Below, in pieces: positions 1 to 9,092 of a stretch of DNA of 46,732 nt; the stretch's first letter is position 1; each line of letters opens with the position of its first letter. Position numbers and translations under genes: made by a program. Source of the DNA: Porticoccaceae bacterium (GTDB taxonomy: Bacteria > Pseudomonadota > Gammaproteobacteria > Pseudomonadales > Porticoccaceae); NCBI GenBank assembly GCA_028280905.1, contig JANQKW010000189.1:1-46732 (forward strand), read 5' to 3'. The notes beneath the pieces were generated by a model, which saw only the letters and a list, made by a program, of their open reading frames with translations, ran no database searches and was not told the DNA's origin.

Positions 1-71
1 ATGCCTGGGGTAATGATGTGGGCGACATGGTTCAGCCGCTTGACGTGCTCAAGTATAAACAAGGCCAATAG
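1..71 (+). CDS. coxB: Cytochrome c oxidase subunit II, C-terminal end (partial)
   Basis: This is the last 22 codons of a gene entering from the left edge, read in the frame that starts at base 3 and ending at TAG 69-71. The tail reads AWGNDVGDMVQPLDVLKYK and then a few polar residues. It resembles the end of the cytochrome c domain that follows the CuA domain in many gammaproteobacterial subunit II proteins. It lies 14 bp before coxA, where subunit II is expected. The identification rests on context plus the short tail, since the CuA site is outside the window. Confidence 0.75.
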   Translation, partial: AWGNDVGDMVQPLDVLKYKQGQ

Positions 72-85
72 GGAGAAGTTAAGTT

Positions 86-1639
86 ATGGCACATGGTCCC
101 GCGAAAGGTATTGGCCGCTGGCTCTTTACCACTAATCACAAAGACATTGGCACACTCTACCTGTGGTTCAGTTTCGCCATGTTTCTGTTGGGTGGCTTTT
201 TTGCAATGGTAATCCGCGCCGAGCTGTTTGAGCCCGGCATGCAAATTGTCAACCCCGAATTTTTCAACCAGATGACCACAATGCACGGGCTGGTGATGGT
301 GTTTGGCGCCATTATGCCGGCGTTTGTCGGCCTGGCGAACTGGATGATCCCGATGATGATCGGCGCGCCCGATATGGCGCTGCCCAGAATGAACAACCTA
401 AGTTTCTGGATCCTCCCGTTTGCCTTTGCGATACTTGCGGCAACACTGTTTATGGAAGGCGGGGCGCCCAACTTCGGTTGGACATTCTACGCGCCTCTGT
501 CGACCACCTATGCGCCTGATACGGTGAACTACTTTATTTTTGGCGTCCACATCATGGGGATCTCCTCCATTATGGGCTCCATCAATATTATTGCCACGGT
601 GCTGAATATGCGGGCGCCCGGCATGACCTTTATGAAAATGCCGCTGTTTGTCTGGACCTGGTTGATTACCGCGTTCCTGCTTATTGCCGTTATGCCGGTG
701 TTGGCCGGCGCCGTGACCATGATGTTGATGGACATCAACTTCGGCACCAGCTTCTTCAACGCCGCCGGCGGGGGTGACCCGGTGTTGTTCCAGCATATAT
801 TCTGGTTCTTCGGGCACCCGGAGGTATACATCATTATTCTGCCGGCGTTTGGCGTAATCTCTCAGATTATTCCCACGTTCAGCCGCAAACCCCTGTTTGG
901 CTACAGCTCAATGGTGTACGCCACCTCGTCTATCGCCTTCCTGTCATTTATTGTGTGGGCGCACCATATGTTCACGGTCGGCATGCCGATTGGCGGCCAA
1001 TTGTACTTTATGTACGCCACCATGCTGATTGCGGTGCCAACCGCGGCCAAGGTGTTCAACTGGATTTCCACCATGTTTCGGGGTTCCATCACCTACGAGA
1101 CGCCCATGCTGTTTTCCATAGCCTTTGTCATTTTGTTCACCATCGGTGGCTTTACCGGATTGATGCTGTCAATCGCGCCGTCCGACGTTCAATACCACGA
1201 CAGTTACTTCGTTGTGGCCCACTTCCACTATGTGATGGTGGCGGGCGCGGTGTTCTCCGGCACCGCGGCGGTCTACTACTGGCTGCCTAAGTGGTGCGGC
1301 AAAATGTATGACGAAACCATGGGTAAGGTGCATTTTTGGGTATCGTTCATCGGCTTCAACATCACCTTTTTCCCGCAGCACTTTTTAGGCTTGGCGGGCA
1401 TGCCGCGCCGCTACGCGGACTATGCCCTGCAGTTTTCCGACTGGAATATGATCTCCAGTGTTGGCGCGTTTATCTATGGCGCATCGCAGTTGTTGTTCCT
1501 GTTCAATGTCATCAGGACAATAAAGGCCGGCAAGCCGGTGGACGACCCCAAAGTCTGGGAGGGCGCGGAAGGGTTAGAGTGGGAGGTGCCCACACCCGCT
1601 CCCTACCATACCTTTTCAACGCCACCTGACGTGAAGTGA
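86..1639 (+). CDS. coxA: Cytochrome c oxidase subunit I (aa3 type)
   Basis: This is the catalytic subunit of the aa3-type heme-copper oxidase, which reduces oxygen to water in the inner membrane and pumps protons. The 517 residues are the usual length and form about twelve membrane segments. Key residues are visible: the low-spin heme ligand H67 (TTMHGL), the GHPEVY motif with CuB ligand H244 and its cross-link partner Y248, the other CuB ligands H293 and H294 (WAHHMF), and the heme a3 and heme a ligands H379 and H381 (VAHFHYVM). An AGGGAG ribosome site lies upstream of the ATG. It is followed closely by ctaG and coxC, so this is a complete oxidase operon with its assembly factors. Confidence 0.98.
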   Translation: MAHGPAKGIGRWLFTTNHKDIGTLYLWFSFAMFLLGGFFAMVIRAELFEPGMQIVNPEFFNQMTTMHGLVMVFGAIMPAFVGLANWMIPMMIGAPDMALPRMNNLSFWILPFAFAILAATLFMEGGAPNFGWTFYAPLSTTYAPDTVNYFIFGVHIMGISSIMGSINIIATVLNMRAPGMTFMKMPLFVWTWLITAFLLIAVMPVLAGAVTMMLMDINFGTSFFNAAGGGDPVLFQHIFWFFGHPEVYIIILPAFGVISQIIPTFSRKPLFGYSSMVYATSSIAFLSFIVWAHHMFTVGMPIGGQLYFMYATMLIAVPTAAKVFNWISTMFRGSITYETPMLFSIAFVILFTIGGFTGLMLSIAPSDVQYHDSYFVVAHFHYVMVAGAVFSGTAAVYYWLPKWCGKMYDETMGKVHFWVSFIGFNITFFPQHFLGLAGMPRRYADYALQFSDWNMISSVGAFIYGASQLLFLFNVIRTIKAGKPVDDPKVWEGAEGLEWEVPTPAPYHTFSTPPDVK

Positions 1640-1649
1640 CCTCGTTACC

Positions 1650-2201
1650 ATGCCGACCAACCCGACAAAATCGCTCGTGGTGAAGCTCCTCACAGGAGCG
1701 GTCGGCATGTTTTTGTTCGCTGTTTTTGTGCTGCCTCCGTTGTACGATGTTTTCTGTGAAGTCACGGGGCTGGGCGGCAAAACTGGTGGACCTTACGTGG
1801 CGGAACAAGCGGGCGTCGATGAGACGCGAAAAGTAAGGGTGCAGTTTTTGGTGACCAATAATGCTGAAATGCCGTGGGCATTTGCGCCGACCATTCACCA
1901 AGTGGAAGTTCATCCGGGGCAGCCGACCGAGATCAGGTATTATGCGAAGAATGCTACCGACCGGGATATGGTGGCCCAGGCCATTCCCAGTGTTTCGCCA
2001 CTCAATGCAGCCGAATACTTTCACAAGACCGAGTGTTTCTGTTTTAACCAGCAGCCGCTTAAAGCGGGTGCGGAAGCCGAGTTGCCGCTGGTCTTCATCG
2101 TAGATAGGGATTTGCCTGGTGCAGTGAACACCATAACCTTATCCTACACGTTATTCGATATTACCGAGCGTGCGGAGGATTCGCTGGCGGTACTGGACTA
2201 A
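1650..2201 (+). CDS. ctaG: Cytochrome c oxidase assembly protein CtaG/Cox11
   Basis: This is the copper chaperone that builds the CuB centre of subunit I. The 183 residues match the family length. There is a short cytoplasmic N-terminus, one membrane anchor (about residues 14-34) and a periplasmic immunoglobulin-like domain. The family's copper-binding CFCF motif is at residues 129-132 (TECFCFNQQ). The gene starts 10 bp after the coxA stop and precedes coxC, the standard gammaproteobacterial order, so it is surely co-transcribed with the oxidase. Confidence 0.96.
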   Translation: MPTNPTKSLVVKLLTGAVGMFLFAVFVLPPLYDVFCEVTGLGGKTGGPYVAEQAGVDETRKVRVQFLVTNNAEMPWAFAPTIHQVEVHPGQPTEIRYYAKNATDRDMVAQAIPSVSPLNAAEYFHKTECFCFNQQPLKAGAEAELPLVFIVDRDLPGAVNTITLSYTLFDITERAEDSLAVLD

Positions 2202-2259
2202 ATAGTGTTGAATTAAAGCAAGGTCAGCCGACAAAAGTCTGACAACTGGAGAAATAAAA

Positions 2260-3150
2260 ATGGCTACTGAAGGCAATTACTACGTCCCGGAACAGAGCAA
2301 GTTACCCCTTTTTGCCGCGACGGGCATGGGGCTTGCCGCGCTGGGTGCAGGGCAGTGGGTGCAGGGTCAGAGCCCAATGGTATTTGTGGCCGGCGCGCTG
2401 GTGTTGGCGTTCACCCTCTATACCTGGTTCGGACTGGTTATCAAGGAAAACCGCGCGGGCTTGGCCAGCGATCAGTTAAAGCGCTCCTATGTGTGGGGTA
2501 TGACCTGGTTTATTTTTTCCGAGGTGATGTTTTTTGCGGCGTTTTTCGGCGCGCTTTTCTACGTGCGGGTTTTGGTGCTGCCGTGGCTTGCCGGCGAATC
2601 GCCCAATGAAATGACCAACCAGTTGTTGTGGCAGGGATTTGAGACGAATTGGCCATTGTTCAACACACCGGATATGGCCATTAACGGCGATGCGGCTCAG
2701 TTCAAGGGACCCGATGACATCATCGATCCCTGGCATCTGCCGTTGATCAATACCATTATCCTGCTGGCGTCCAGCGTTACCGTGCACTTTGCCCACACCG
2801 CCATCAAGAATGAAAATCGCCAGAAGTTTACGACATGGTTGGGCATCACCGTGGCATTGGGCGTGATCTTTCTGTTCTTCCAGGCCGAGGAATATATCGA
2901 GGCCTATCAGGAGCTGGGTTTAACCCTGGAGTCCGGCATTTTTGGAACCACTTTTTTTATGCTGACCGGCTTCCACGGCGCCCATGTGTTTATGGGTACT
3001 TTTATGCTGGCGGTCCAGCTGGTGCGGGGCTTTAAAGGGCATTTTTCCGCAGACGACCAGTTCGGCTTCGAAGCGGCATCCTGGTACTGGCACTTTGTCG
3101 ATGTGGTCTGGGTGGGCCTGTTTATTTTTGTTTACGTACTAGGCTCCTGA
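2260..3150 (+). CDS. coxC: Cytochrome c oxidase subunit III
   Basis: This is the third core subunit of the aa3 oxidase, a seven-helix membrane protein that stabilises subunit I and the proton pathway. At 296 residues it has the usual length for proteobacteria. The sequence shows the typical late motifs, a GFHGAHV segment and a C-terminal helix with WYWHFVDVVW. The start ATG follows a GGAG ribosome site (ctGGAGaaataaaATG). It closes the coxB-coxA-ctaG-coxC operon, and a strong hairpin with a T run lies directly downstream. Confidence 0.97.
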   Translation: MATEGNYYVPEQSKLPLFAATGMGLAALGAGQWVQGQSPMVFVAGALVLAFTLYTWFGLVIKENRAGLASDQLKRSYVWGMTWFIFSEVMFFAAFFGALFYVRVLVLPWLAGESPNEMTNQLLWQGFETNWPLFNTPDMAINGDAAQFKGPDDIIDPWHLPLINTIILLASSVTVHFAHTAIKNENRQKFTTWLGITVALGVIFLFFQAEEYIEAYQELGLTLESGIFGTTFFMLTGFHGAHVFMGTFMLAVQLVRGFKGHFSADDQFGFEAASWYWHFVDVVWVGLFIFVYVLGS

Positions 3151-3168
3151 CGGGTTTTGATGTGAAAG

Positions 3169-3195
3169 CGGCCGGGTTTGCGCCCGGCCGTTTTT
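3169..3195 (+). terminator. Intrinsic terminator after coxC
   Basis: An 8-bp perfect GC stem (CGGCCGGG / CCCGGCCG, loop of six) is followed by five T residues. It lies 19 bp after the coxC stop and before the 3' end of the convergent DUF2909 gene, so it should end the coxBA-ctaG-coxC transcript. Confidence 0.85.
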
Positions 3196-3215
3196 GTCTC
3201 GGCGGCAATTTTCGC

Positions 3216-3479
3216 CTATTTTTCCGGCGTCACAGGCGCTACTCGTTCAGGGTGCAGCGTTCTGTCCCAGGGGGCTGTACTGCGCAGCTTGCCGGAAACG
3301 TAACCATAGGCAATAGTCCCCACCAGCAGTGTTGCAAGCGCAATTCGGATGCCCAGCGCATAGAGCGTCCTTTTGCGGTTGTCGCCAATGTCTTTCATCA
3401 AAAAGTATAAGCCGCTGGACAGGCTTAGCAGTACAGCGATAAACAGTATGACAATAATTGCCTTTAGCAGCATTTCCAT
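3216..3479 (-). CDS. DUF2909 twin-transmembrane protein
   Basis: This is a small membrane protein of the DUF2909 family, commonly found inside cox/cta clusters on the opposite strand between coxC and SURF1, as here. It has two hydrophobic helices separated by a short polar loop (FLMKDIGDNRKR) and a polar tail. The open frame extends up to 3506 (96 residues), but I prefer the start at 3479 (MEMLLKAI, 87 residues) because known members begin just before the first helix. Its function is unknown. The location suggests a role in oxidase biogenesis, which is inference. The start choice is uncertain, with no good ribosome site at either codon. Confidence 0.85.
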   Translation of the reverse strand: MEMLLKAIIVILFIAVLLSLSSGLYFLMKDIGDNRKRTLYALGIRIALATLLVGTIAYGYVSGKLRSTAPWDRTLHPERVAPVTPEK

Positions 3480-3514
3480 ACCCGCCGTGTTATTGAGAGA
3501 GGCCATTTAACCAC

Positions 3515-4258
3515 ATGCGGCGCTTCAAATGGCACTGGAATGTCAAAGTCTTGCTTTTTACCGCGGCATTTCTTCCACTACTGGTGGGTTTGGGGTTTTG
3601 GCAACTGGAGCGTGCCGAGGAGAAGCAGCAAATTCTTGACCTTCACCAGCAAAGAAGGTCGGCTTCTCCGATACCCGTTTCTCAGATCACTGAGACCGAC
3701 CGGCAATACTTAAGGGTAGAGGTAGAAGGTAACAGGGTTAGCGGCGCGCCAACACTTTTACTTGATAACCGGGTAAAGCGAGGCCGGCCGGGTTACGAAG
3801 TGTTAAACATTGTGCGAACCGCAAGCGGAGAAATGCTGTTGGTAAACCGGGGTTGGCTGGAAGGTTACCCGGACAGACGCAGGCTGCCGGAAGTGCCGGC
3901 GTTGGCGCCCGGTGTAAGGCTAACCGGCCACCTGTACCGCTCGCCGGGCGAGCAATTGATGTTGGGCGAGGATGATTGGGAGGCCAGCGGCGTGTTGGAA
4001 GTGATACAAAATGCGGCGCCGGAGAAGATCGCGGAGCGATTGAATCTCCAGCTGTATGACTATAGCCTGCGCCTCGATGCCGATTCCAACGGCGCACTGG
4101 ATGCGGAGTGGATAATGGTTAACGTACAGCCGGAAAAGCATATCGGTTACGCTGTGCAATGGTTCACCATGGCGGCGGTATTGCTGATAATGGCGGTATA
4201 CACCAATTCCAACCTGGGAAAACTATGGAAAAAGCCCGGCGAGCAAGGAGTCGATTGA
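3515..4258 (+). CDS. SURF1 family cytochrome oxidase assembly protein
   Basis: SURF1 proteins help deliver heme a to subunit I. The 247 residues show the family plan: an N-terminal membrane helix (about 12-28) with the LGFWQLERAEEKQ signature just after it, a central periplasmic domain with VNRGWL, and a C-terminal helix preceded by HIGYAVQWFTMA. It is followed without a gap by the next gene. Together with the downstream genes for heme A and heme O synthesis it forms the assembly half of the locus. Confidence 0.95.
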   Translation: MRRFKWHWNVKVLLFTAAFLPLLVGLGFWQLERAEEKQQILDLHQQRRSASPIPVSQITETDRQYLRVEVEGNRVSGAPTLLLDNRVKRGRPGYEVLNIVRTASGEMLLVNRGWLEGYPDRRRLPEVPALAPGVRLTGHLYRSPGEQLMLGEDDWEASGVLEVIQNAAPEKIAERLNLQLYDYSLRLDADSNGALDAEWIMVNVQPEKHIGYAVQWFTMAAVLLIMAVYTNSNLGKLWKKPGEQGVD

Positions 4259-4261
4259 TTG

Positions 4262-4876
4262 ATGAAAGTGCAAAACAAAGGCATTGAGTTACAGTTGCTG
4301 ATAATGATTGGCATGGTTATCGGTGTTATGGTGGCCGGCTACTTTGTGATGCCGAACAACGAGCAAGAGCGGCAGGCGCTGTTAAGCCGATTGGGCACCA
4401 CTAACCACGGCGATCTAATTAGCCCGTTGCTACCCTTGAGGCAGCTCACGCTGCGGGACGGACGCGGAGAATCCTGGCGGCACGCCCAACAGAAAGTAAA
4501 GTGGCGCATGCTGATTCCGGGCGATGCCGCGTGCCTGGATGCTTGCCGGGAAATGATCCACACCACCAGGCAGGTGCATCTGCGGTTGGGCAGGGATGCG
4601 CAGCGGTTTGAACGAATTTATATTGCCACCGAGGGTCGGTTGTCGGAAGAATTCAGTGATCACTTGAAGGAGCACCCCTATCTCAAAGTGCTGTATACCT
4701 CGGCGGGCGACTGGCGTGCATGGCTGAGCCGCTCGACCATTGATAACACGGAACGCGGCATTGCCCTGCTGGTGGATCAGAGCGGCAATGCGATGATGCA
4801 CTACGCTGCCGACAGTGACGGCGGCGGTATGTTGGAAGACCTCAACCACCTGTTAAAATACTCGTCCGGCAAATGA
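4262..4876 (+). CDS. SCO-like membrane protein with CxxxC motif, oxidase-associated
   Basis: This is a conserved but poorly characterised protein found between SURF1 and heme A synthase in Pseudomonas-type clusters. About 204 residues: one N-terminal membrane helix (roughly 12-30), then a periplasmic domain with the CxxxC motif CLDAC near residue 92. The spacing of the two cysteines is that of SCO copper chaperones, and the layout suggests a thioredoxin-like fold. That is an inference from motif and length. The ATG at 4262 follows AAGGAG. A TTG three bases upstream directly abuts the SURF1 stop and could also be used. The likely role is oxidase or copper-centre assembly. Confidence 0.75.
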   Translation: MKVQNKGIELQLLIMIGMVIGVMVAGYFVMPNNEQERQALLSRLGTTNHGDLISPLLPLRQLTLRDGRGESWRHAQQKVKWRMLIPGDAACLDACREMIHTTRQVHLRLGRDAQRFERIYIATEGRLSEEFSDHLKEHPYLKVLYTSAGDWRAWLSRSTIDNTERGIALLVDQSGNAMMHYAADSDGGGMLEDLNHLLKYSSGK

Positions 4877-4891
4877 GAGCTGCTCTTGATC

Positions 4892-5941
4892 ATGCCTCTG
4901 TTTAACGAACACAAGCGACGTAAACAAGGATTCAGCCTGGCATTGGCGGCGACCTGCCTGGCGCTGGTAGTTGTGGTGCTAGGTGCATTCACCCGGCTGG
5001 TGGACGCGGGTCTGGGCTGTCCTGACTGGCCCGGTTGTTACGGGCAGCTGCTGTGGCCCAACGACGCCGAAGAAATTGCCCGGGCGGACGCATTGTTTCC
5101 CGAGGCGCCAGTAGAAACCGATAAGACCTGGCCGGAAATGGTGCATCGCTATTTCGCCGGCGGTCTGGCGCTGGTCATTGCCGGGTTGGCGTGGATCGGT
5201 TGGAAGAACGTTGAGCGGCCGGGTCATCCTTTCCGCCTGCCGATACTGCTGCTATTTTTGGTTATCTGGCAAGCGATGTTCGGTATGTGGACGGTAACCT
5301 TAAAGCTCTGGCCGCAAATAGTGACTTTGCATTTGTTGGGTGGCATGTCTATCTTTTCCCTGTTGTGGGTGTTGACTTTACGGCTTGATAACCGCTGCTG
5401 GAGATTGAAGGAGTCGGTTTGGCAGCGTCTGCAGGGCTTCAAGCACTGGGTAATTGTCGGTATTGTCGTGGTTGCCACGCAAATAGTGCTGGGCGGTTGG
5501 CTCAGTTCTAACTATGCAGCGTTCGCCTGCTACGATTTCCCCACCTGCCACAATAGCTGGTGGCCGGACAATATGGATTTCAAGGCAGGGTTCAACCTGT
5601 TCCAAACCATTGGCCCTAACTACCTGGGCGGTTTGTTGGAGAGCGACGCCAGGACGGCGATTCACGTGGCACATCGCGTTGGCGCCCTGGCCACGACGAT
5701 TTATCTGGTGGTGCTGGCGGCCTGCTTGATGAATCTGGCGGATGCTCGGCTAAAGCGAATGGCGGGCATCCTGTTGTTGGCGCTGGCTGTACAGATTACC
5801 CTGGGAATTAGTAATATCCTGTTTATGGTTCCCTTGAGTGTTGCGGTGTTGCATAACGCGGGAGGTGCGTTGTTGCTGGCGGTATTGGTAACGCTGGCCA
5901 CCCGCATCTGGATGTCTTATTCCGAGGTGACAGTAGAATGA
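4892..5941 (+). CDS. ctaA: Heme A synthase (COX15/CtaA)
   Basis: It oxidises the C8 methyl group of heme O to give heme A for the aa3 oxidase. The protein has eight predicted membrane helices and about 349 residues, normal for the proteobacterial type. Two CxxxxxC-type pairs are visible, CPDWPGC after the first helix and CYDFPTC in the second half. The conserved histidines lie in helices ([29 protein letters not shown]). The open frame also allows a TTG start at 4886, but ATG 4892 gives the usual N-terminus. Its stop overlaps the start of the heme O synthase gene. Confidence 0.95.
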   Translation: MPLFNEHKRRKQGFSLALAATCLALVVVVLGAFTRLVDAGLGCPDWPGCYGQLLWPNDAEEIARADALFPEAPVETDKTWPEMVHRYFAGGLALVIAGLAWIGWKNVERPGHPFRLPILLLFLVIWQAMFGMWTVTLKLWPQIVTLHLLGGMSIFSLLWVLTLRLDNRCWRLKESVWQRLQGFKHWVIVGIVVVATQIVLGGWLSSNYAAFACYDFPTCHNSWWPDNMDFKAGFNLFQTIGPNYLGGLLESDARTAIHVAHRVGALATTIYLVVLAACLMNLADARLKRMAGILLLALAVQITLGISNILFMVPLSVAVLHNAGGALLLAVLVTLATRIWMSYSEVTVE

Positions 5942-6828
5942 CTGTGGAGTTAAAAGCCAGCAAGGCCAGTTGGCGTGATTACCTGGAGTTAACCAAGCCC
6001 AATGTCGTGGCGCTAATGATACTGACTTCCGTAATCGGCATGCTGCTGTCTGTCCCGGGTGCCGTGCCGTTGGATGTGCTGCTGCTTGGCAATTTGGGAA
6101 TCGCGCTCTGCGCCGGCTCGGCGGCAACTGTCAACCACCTGGTGGATCGACGTATCGATCTGCTCATGGCGCGCACCCATAACAGGCCAGTCGCAAAAGG
6201 GCGTGTCGAGCCTTTACAGGCGATGGTTTTCGCTACCCTGGTGGGTACCGCCGGGATGGCGGTTTTGCTTGTCTATATCAACGCCTTGACCGCCTGGCTT
6301 ACGCTGGCTTCGCTGCTGGGCTATGCGGTGGTCTACACGCTGTTTTTAAAACGCGCTACGCCTCAGAATATCGTGATTGGCGGGCTTGCCGGCGCGGCGC
6401 CTCCGCTGCTCGGTTGGACCGCGGTAACCGGCGAGATTCACGGGCATGCACTGCTGCTGGTATTAATTATTTTTGCCTGGACACCGCCCCATTTTTGGGC
6501 CTTGGCGGTGCATCGCCGGGACGAATACGCCAAGGCGGGCGTGCCGATGCTGCCGGTAACTCACGGCATCAGGTACACGCGACTGCATATTCTGCTCTAT
6601 ACGGTTATTTTGTTAATCGTCAGTGTACTGCCTTTCGTAACCCGCATGAGCGGCTGGCTCTATCTATTGGGCGCTGTGGCGCTCGGCTTGGGATTTCTCT
6701 ACTGGGCGGTTGTGCTGTGGCGCGGCAAGTCGAAAAGCGCCGGAATGGACACCTTTAAGTATTCCATTATCTACCTGATGGCATTGTTTATGGTAATGCT
6801 GTTGGACCATTATTTGATTGTTTCATGA
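5938..6828 (+). CDS. cyoE: Protoheme IX farnesyltransferase (heme O synthase)
   Basis: It transfers a farnesyl group from farnesyl diphosphate to heme B to make heme O, the substrate of the preceding enzyme. The 296 residues belong to the UbiA superfamily of polytopic prenyltransferases. The first aspartate-rich motif is N66-x3-D70-x3-D74 followed by THNRPVAKG, and the second region includes the [14 protein letters not shown] stretch. The ATG overlaps the ctaA stop (ATGA), so the two are translationally coupled. Also called ctaB when linked to aa3 oxidase genes. Confidence 0.97.
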   Translation: MTVELKASKASWRDYLELTKPNVVALMILTSVIGMLLSVPGAVPLDVLLLGNLGIALCAGSAATVNHLVDRRIDLLMARTHNRPVAKGRVEPLQAMVFATLVGTAGMAVLLVYINALTAWLTLASLLGYAVVYTLFLKRATPQNIVIGGLAGAAPPLLGWTAVTGEIHGHALLLVLIIFAWTPPHFWALAVHRRDEYAKAGVPMLPVTHGIRYTRLHILLYTVILLIVSVLPFVTRMSGWLYLLGAVALGLGFLYWAVVLWRGKSKSAGMDTFKYSIIYLMALFMVMLLDHYLIVS

Positions 6829-6845
6829 CGAGGTTGGGATAAAGC

Positions 6846-7511
6846 ATGCCGGAGCTTCAAGGGATGTCTGCCAAACTGGGCGTGCGGTTGACGGTCGTCG
6901 CTGTTTTGATTGCTGTCACCGTTATCTTAAGTGGGTTTGTTTACAAAATGACCCAACCCAGGGTGCTCAACCAATACGAACTGCGCGATAACGGCGCTTA
7001 TTTACTGGGAACGCCGCGTCGCTTCAGCGATTTCGAGCTTGTTGATCACCACGGAAACAGGGTGACGAAGGAGGCGTTTCAAGACAAGTGGACGTTGATA
7101 TTCTTTGGTTTTACCCACTGTCCCGATATCTGTCCCACAACCATGGCGACCGCTTCGAAGATGTATCGCGCATTACAGCCGGAAGAACAACAGGATTTGC
7201 AGATAGTTTTGTTAAGCGTGGATCCGGAACGGGATACCCCGGAAAAACTGGCGACCTATGTGCCTTACTTTCATGAGGACTTTACCGGCATAACCGGCAA
7301 CCCCTTTGTGATTCTAAAACTGGCAACCGAGTTGAATATCGCCTACGTCAAGGTGCCCTTGGAAGACGGTAGCTATACTGTCGACCACAGCGGCAACTTG
7401 GTTATTATCAATCCCCGAGGAGACTACCACGGGTTTTTCAGGCAGCCGGTCGAGTACGGCAATATGCAGGTTGCCTGGCGATCCATCAGGCAGATGTTTG
7501 AGGATTCCTAG
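6846..7511 (+). CDS. SCO1/SenC family copper chaperone
   Basis: This membrane-anchored thioredoxin-fold protein delivers copper to the CuA site of oxidase subunit II. The 221 residues have one N-terminal helix (about 15-33). The copper ligands are C92 and C96 in HCPDICP and H181 in TVDHSGN, all present. It is the last gene of the oxidase assembly set, 17 bp after cyoE, and is followed by a hairpin with a T run. Confidence 0.95.
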   Translation: MPELQGMSAKLGVRLTVVAVLIAVTVILSGFVYKMTQPRVLNQYELRDNGAYLLGTPRRFSDFELVDHHGNRVTKEAFQDKWTLIFFGFTHCPDICPTTMATASKMYRALQPEEQQDLQIVLLSVDPERDTPEKLATYVPYFHEDFTGITGNPFVILKLATELNIAYVKVPLEDGSYTVDHSGNLVIINPRGDYHGFFRQPVEYGNMQVAWRSIRQMFEDS

Positions 7512-7539
7512 TTAGTCTCCATCCGGAAACAGTTGCCCG

Positions 7540-7565
7540 GCAGGCTTCAAGCCTGCTGCGTTTTT
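7540..7565 (+). terminator. Probable terminator after the SCO gene
   Basis: GCAGGCT and AGCCTGC pair around a three-base loop, followed by TGCG and five T residues. It lies 28 bp after the SCO stop and overlaps the last codon of the convergent znuB gene. The gap before the T run makes it a moderate call. Confidence 0.55.
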
Positions 7566-8332
7566 ACCAGCGACAGCAGAAACAGTCCGGCGGCTGCGAT
7601 GACGACCGATGGCCCGACGGGCGTATCCCACTGCCAGGCGATCCACAATCCTGCGCACAGCGATAAAACCGCCGTCAAACTGGCCGCTATCGCCATCTGC
7701 TCCGGTGTGCTCGACAGACGCCTTGCCGTGGCGGCCGGAATAACCATCAGTGCGGTAATCAGCAATACGCCGACCACCTTGATGGCAATGGCAATTACCA
7801 GCGCGAGCGCCAGCATAAGCAACGCCCGTATGCCGGCGACGGGAATGCCCTCGGCTTGCGCCAGATCCTCATGGACGGTTATCGCGAGCAACCTGTTCCA
7901 GAACACCGACAGCAGCGTTGCGACAATCAGGGAGGTTACCCAAATAGTAAGTACTTCCTTACTTGTCACGGCTAGCAGGTTGCCAAATAGTAATCCTTCG
8001 AGGTTGATCCGGGCGCCGGGTATAATGCTGATGGCGATCATGCCTGTCGCCAATGTGCTGTGGGCCAGGATGCCGAGCAGCGTGTCGGTTGCCAATAACC
8101 GCTGCTGCTGCAGCGCGACCAATAGCATGGCCAGCGCCAGTGAAACGGCAAATACGGCGACTCCCGGCGTGACGGATAACCATAGGGCCAGGGCGATTCC
8201 CAGCAGTGAAGCGTGCGCCAGCGTGTCACCGAAATAGGCCATTCGGCGCCATACCACAAACGAACCCAACGGCCCGGCCACCAGGGCTACGCCTACTCCG
8301 GCCAGCAGCGCGCTGATAACAAAATCAGGCAT
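7547..8332 (-). CDS. znuB: Zinc ABC transporter permease ZnuB
   Basis: This is the inner-membrane permease of the ZnuABC high-affinity zinc importer, ABC-3 family, with about eight hydrophobic helices. The frame is open to 8374, but I place the start at ATG 8332 (MPDFVISALLAG). This gives 261 residues, the same length as the E. coli protein, and a short overlap with the znuC stop. Order on the minus strand is zur-znuC-znuB with overlaps, so the three form one operon divergent from znuA. Confidence 0.95.
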   Translation of the reverse strand: MPDFVISALLAGVGVALVAGPLGSFVVWRRMAYFGDTLAHASLLGIALALWLSVTPGVAVFAVSLALAMLLVALQQQRLLATDTLLGILAHSTLATGMIAISIIPGARINLEGLLFGNLLAVTSKEVLTIWVTSLIVATLLSVFWNRLLAITVHEDLAQAEGIPVAGIRALLMLALALVIAIAIKVVGVLLITALMVIPAATARRLSSTPEQMAIAASLTAVLSLCAGLWIAWQWDTPVGPSVVIAAAGLFLLSLVKTQQA

Positions 8333-9092
8333 GGTCGCCCTGCCCCCTGCCAGGCGCTTCAACGACTTCGTCATCGAGCCCGTGACTGTGGTCGTGTTGA
8401 TGGCTGTATAACGCCGTGCGGACGCCGAACAATGCCGTGTATTCAGAGCTGGCGGAAACTGACGCCGGCGAACCCTGACAACATATATGATGGTTCAGGC
8501 AGATGACTTCATCGGTTGCCGCCATCACCAGATGTAAATCGTGGGATACCATAAGCACGCCGCAGCCAAGTGAATCACGGAGTTGTCCGATAAGCCTGTA
8601 GAGGGATTCCTGGCCGGCGATATCGACGCCCTGCACGGGTTCGTCGAGAACCAGTAAATTGGGTTGGCGAAGCAGTGCCCTCGCCAACAGCATTCGCTGG
8701 GTTTCGCCGCCGGAGAGCTTTTGCACGGGCCGCTTTCGCAAATGGAGTATGTCAACCTGCTCAAGCGCATCGAGGCAAAGCGCTCGCCTGGGCTCCGCAA
8801 GCTGCAGGAACCGCAGTACGGTCAGTGGCAGCGTATCGTCTATGGACAGCCTCTGGGGCATGTAGCCGATGCGCAGCCCCGGGGCTTTGATCACCGCGCC
8901 GCTGTCGGGCTGCGACAAGCCGATAAGACAGCGCACCAGGGTGGTTTTGCCTGCGCCATTGGGGCCAATCAATGTGAGGATCTGCCCTTTGTTAATGGAA
9001 AAACTGACCTTGTCTAACAGCGTTCTTTTGGCAATGCGCTTTGAAATGCCGTCAATCTTAACCAATGGTTGGGCGGTTTCAACTGCCGGCAT
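8325..9092 (-). CDS. znuC: Zinc ABC transporter ATP-binding protein ZnuC
   Basis: This ATPase drives zinc import through ZnuB. In 255 residues it shows Walker A GPNGAGKT (43-50), the ABC signature LSGGE (126-130), Walker B ending in D150-E151 (LLVLDEP) and the switch histidine in MVSHDLH. The C-terminal tail carries several histidines (HQHDHSHG), which could bind zinc. The gene overlaps zur upstream by 14 bp and znuB downstream by 8 bp. Confidence 0.96.
   Translation of the reverse strand: MPAVETAQPLVKIDGISKRIAKRTLLDKVSFSINKGQILTLIGPNGAGKTTLVRCLIGLSQPDSGAVIKAPGLRIGYMPQRLSIDDTLPLTVLRFLQLAEPRRALCLDALEQVDILHLRKRPVQKLSGGETQRMLLARALLRQPNLLVLDEPVQGVDIAGQESLYRLIGQLRDSLGCGVLMVSHDLHLVMAATDEVICLNHHICCQGSPASVSASSEYTALFGVRTALYSHQHDHSHGLDDEVVEAPGRGQGDHA

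Noticed and set aside
398-817. Open frames antisense to coxA and many other long antisense frames
   Set aside because: They lie inside strongly supported genes and their composition (for example His/Gly/Gln-rich) is typical of the shadow of GC-rich coding sequence.
7533-8237. A 234-codon plus-strand frame opposite znuB
   Set aside because: It is antisense to a well-supported ABC permease. Its Ser/Thr/Ala-rich composition and lack of a ribosome site mark it as a shadow.
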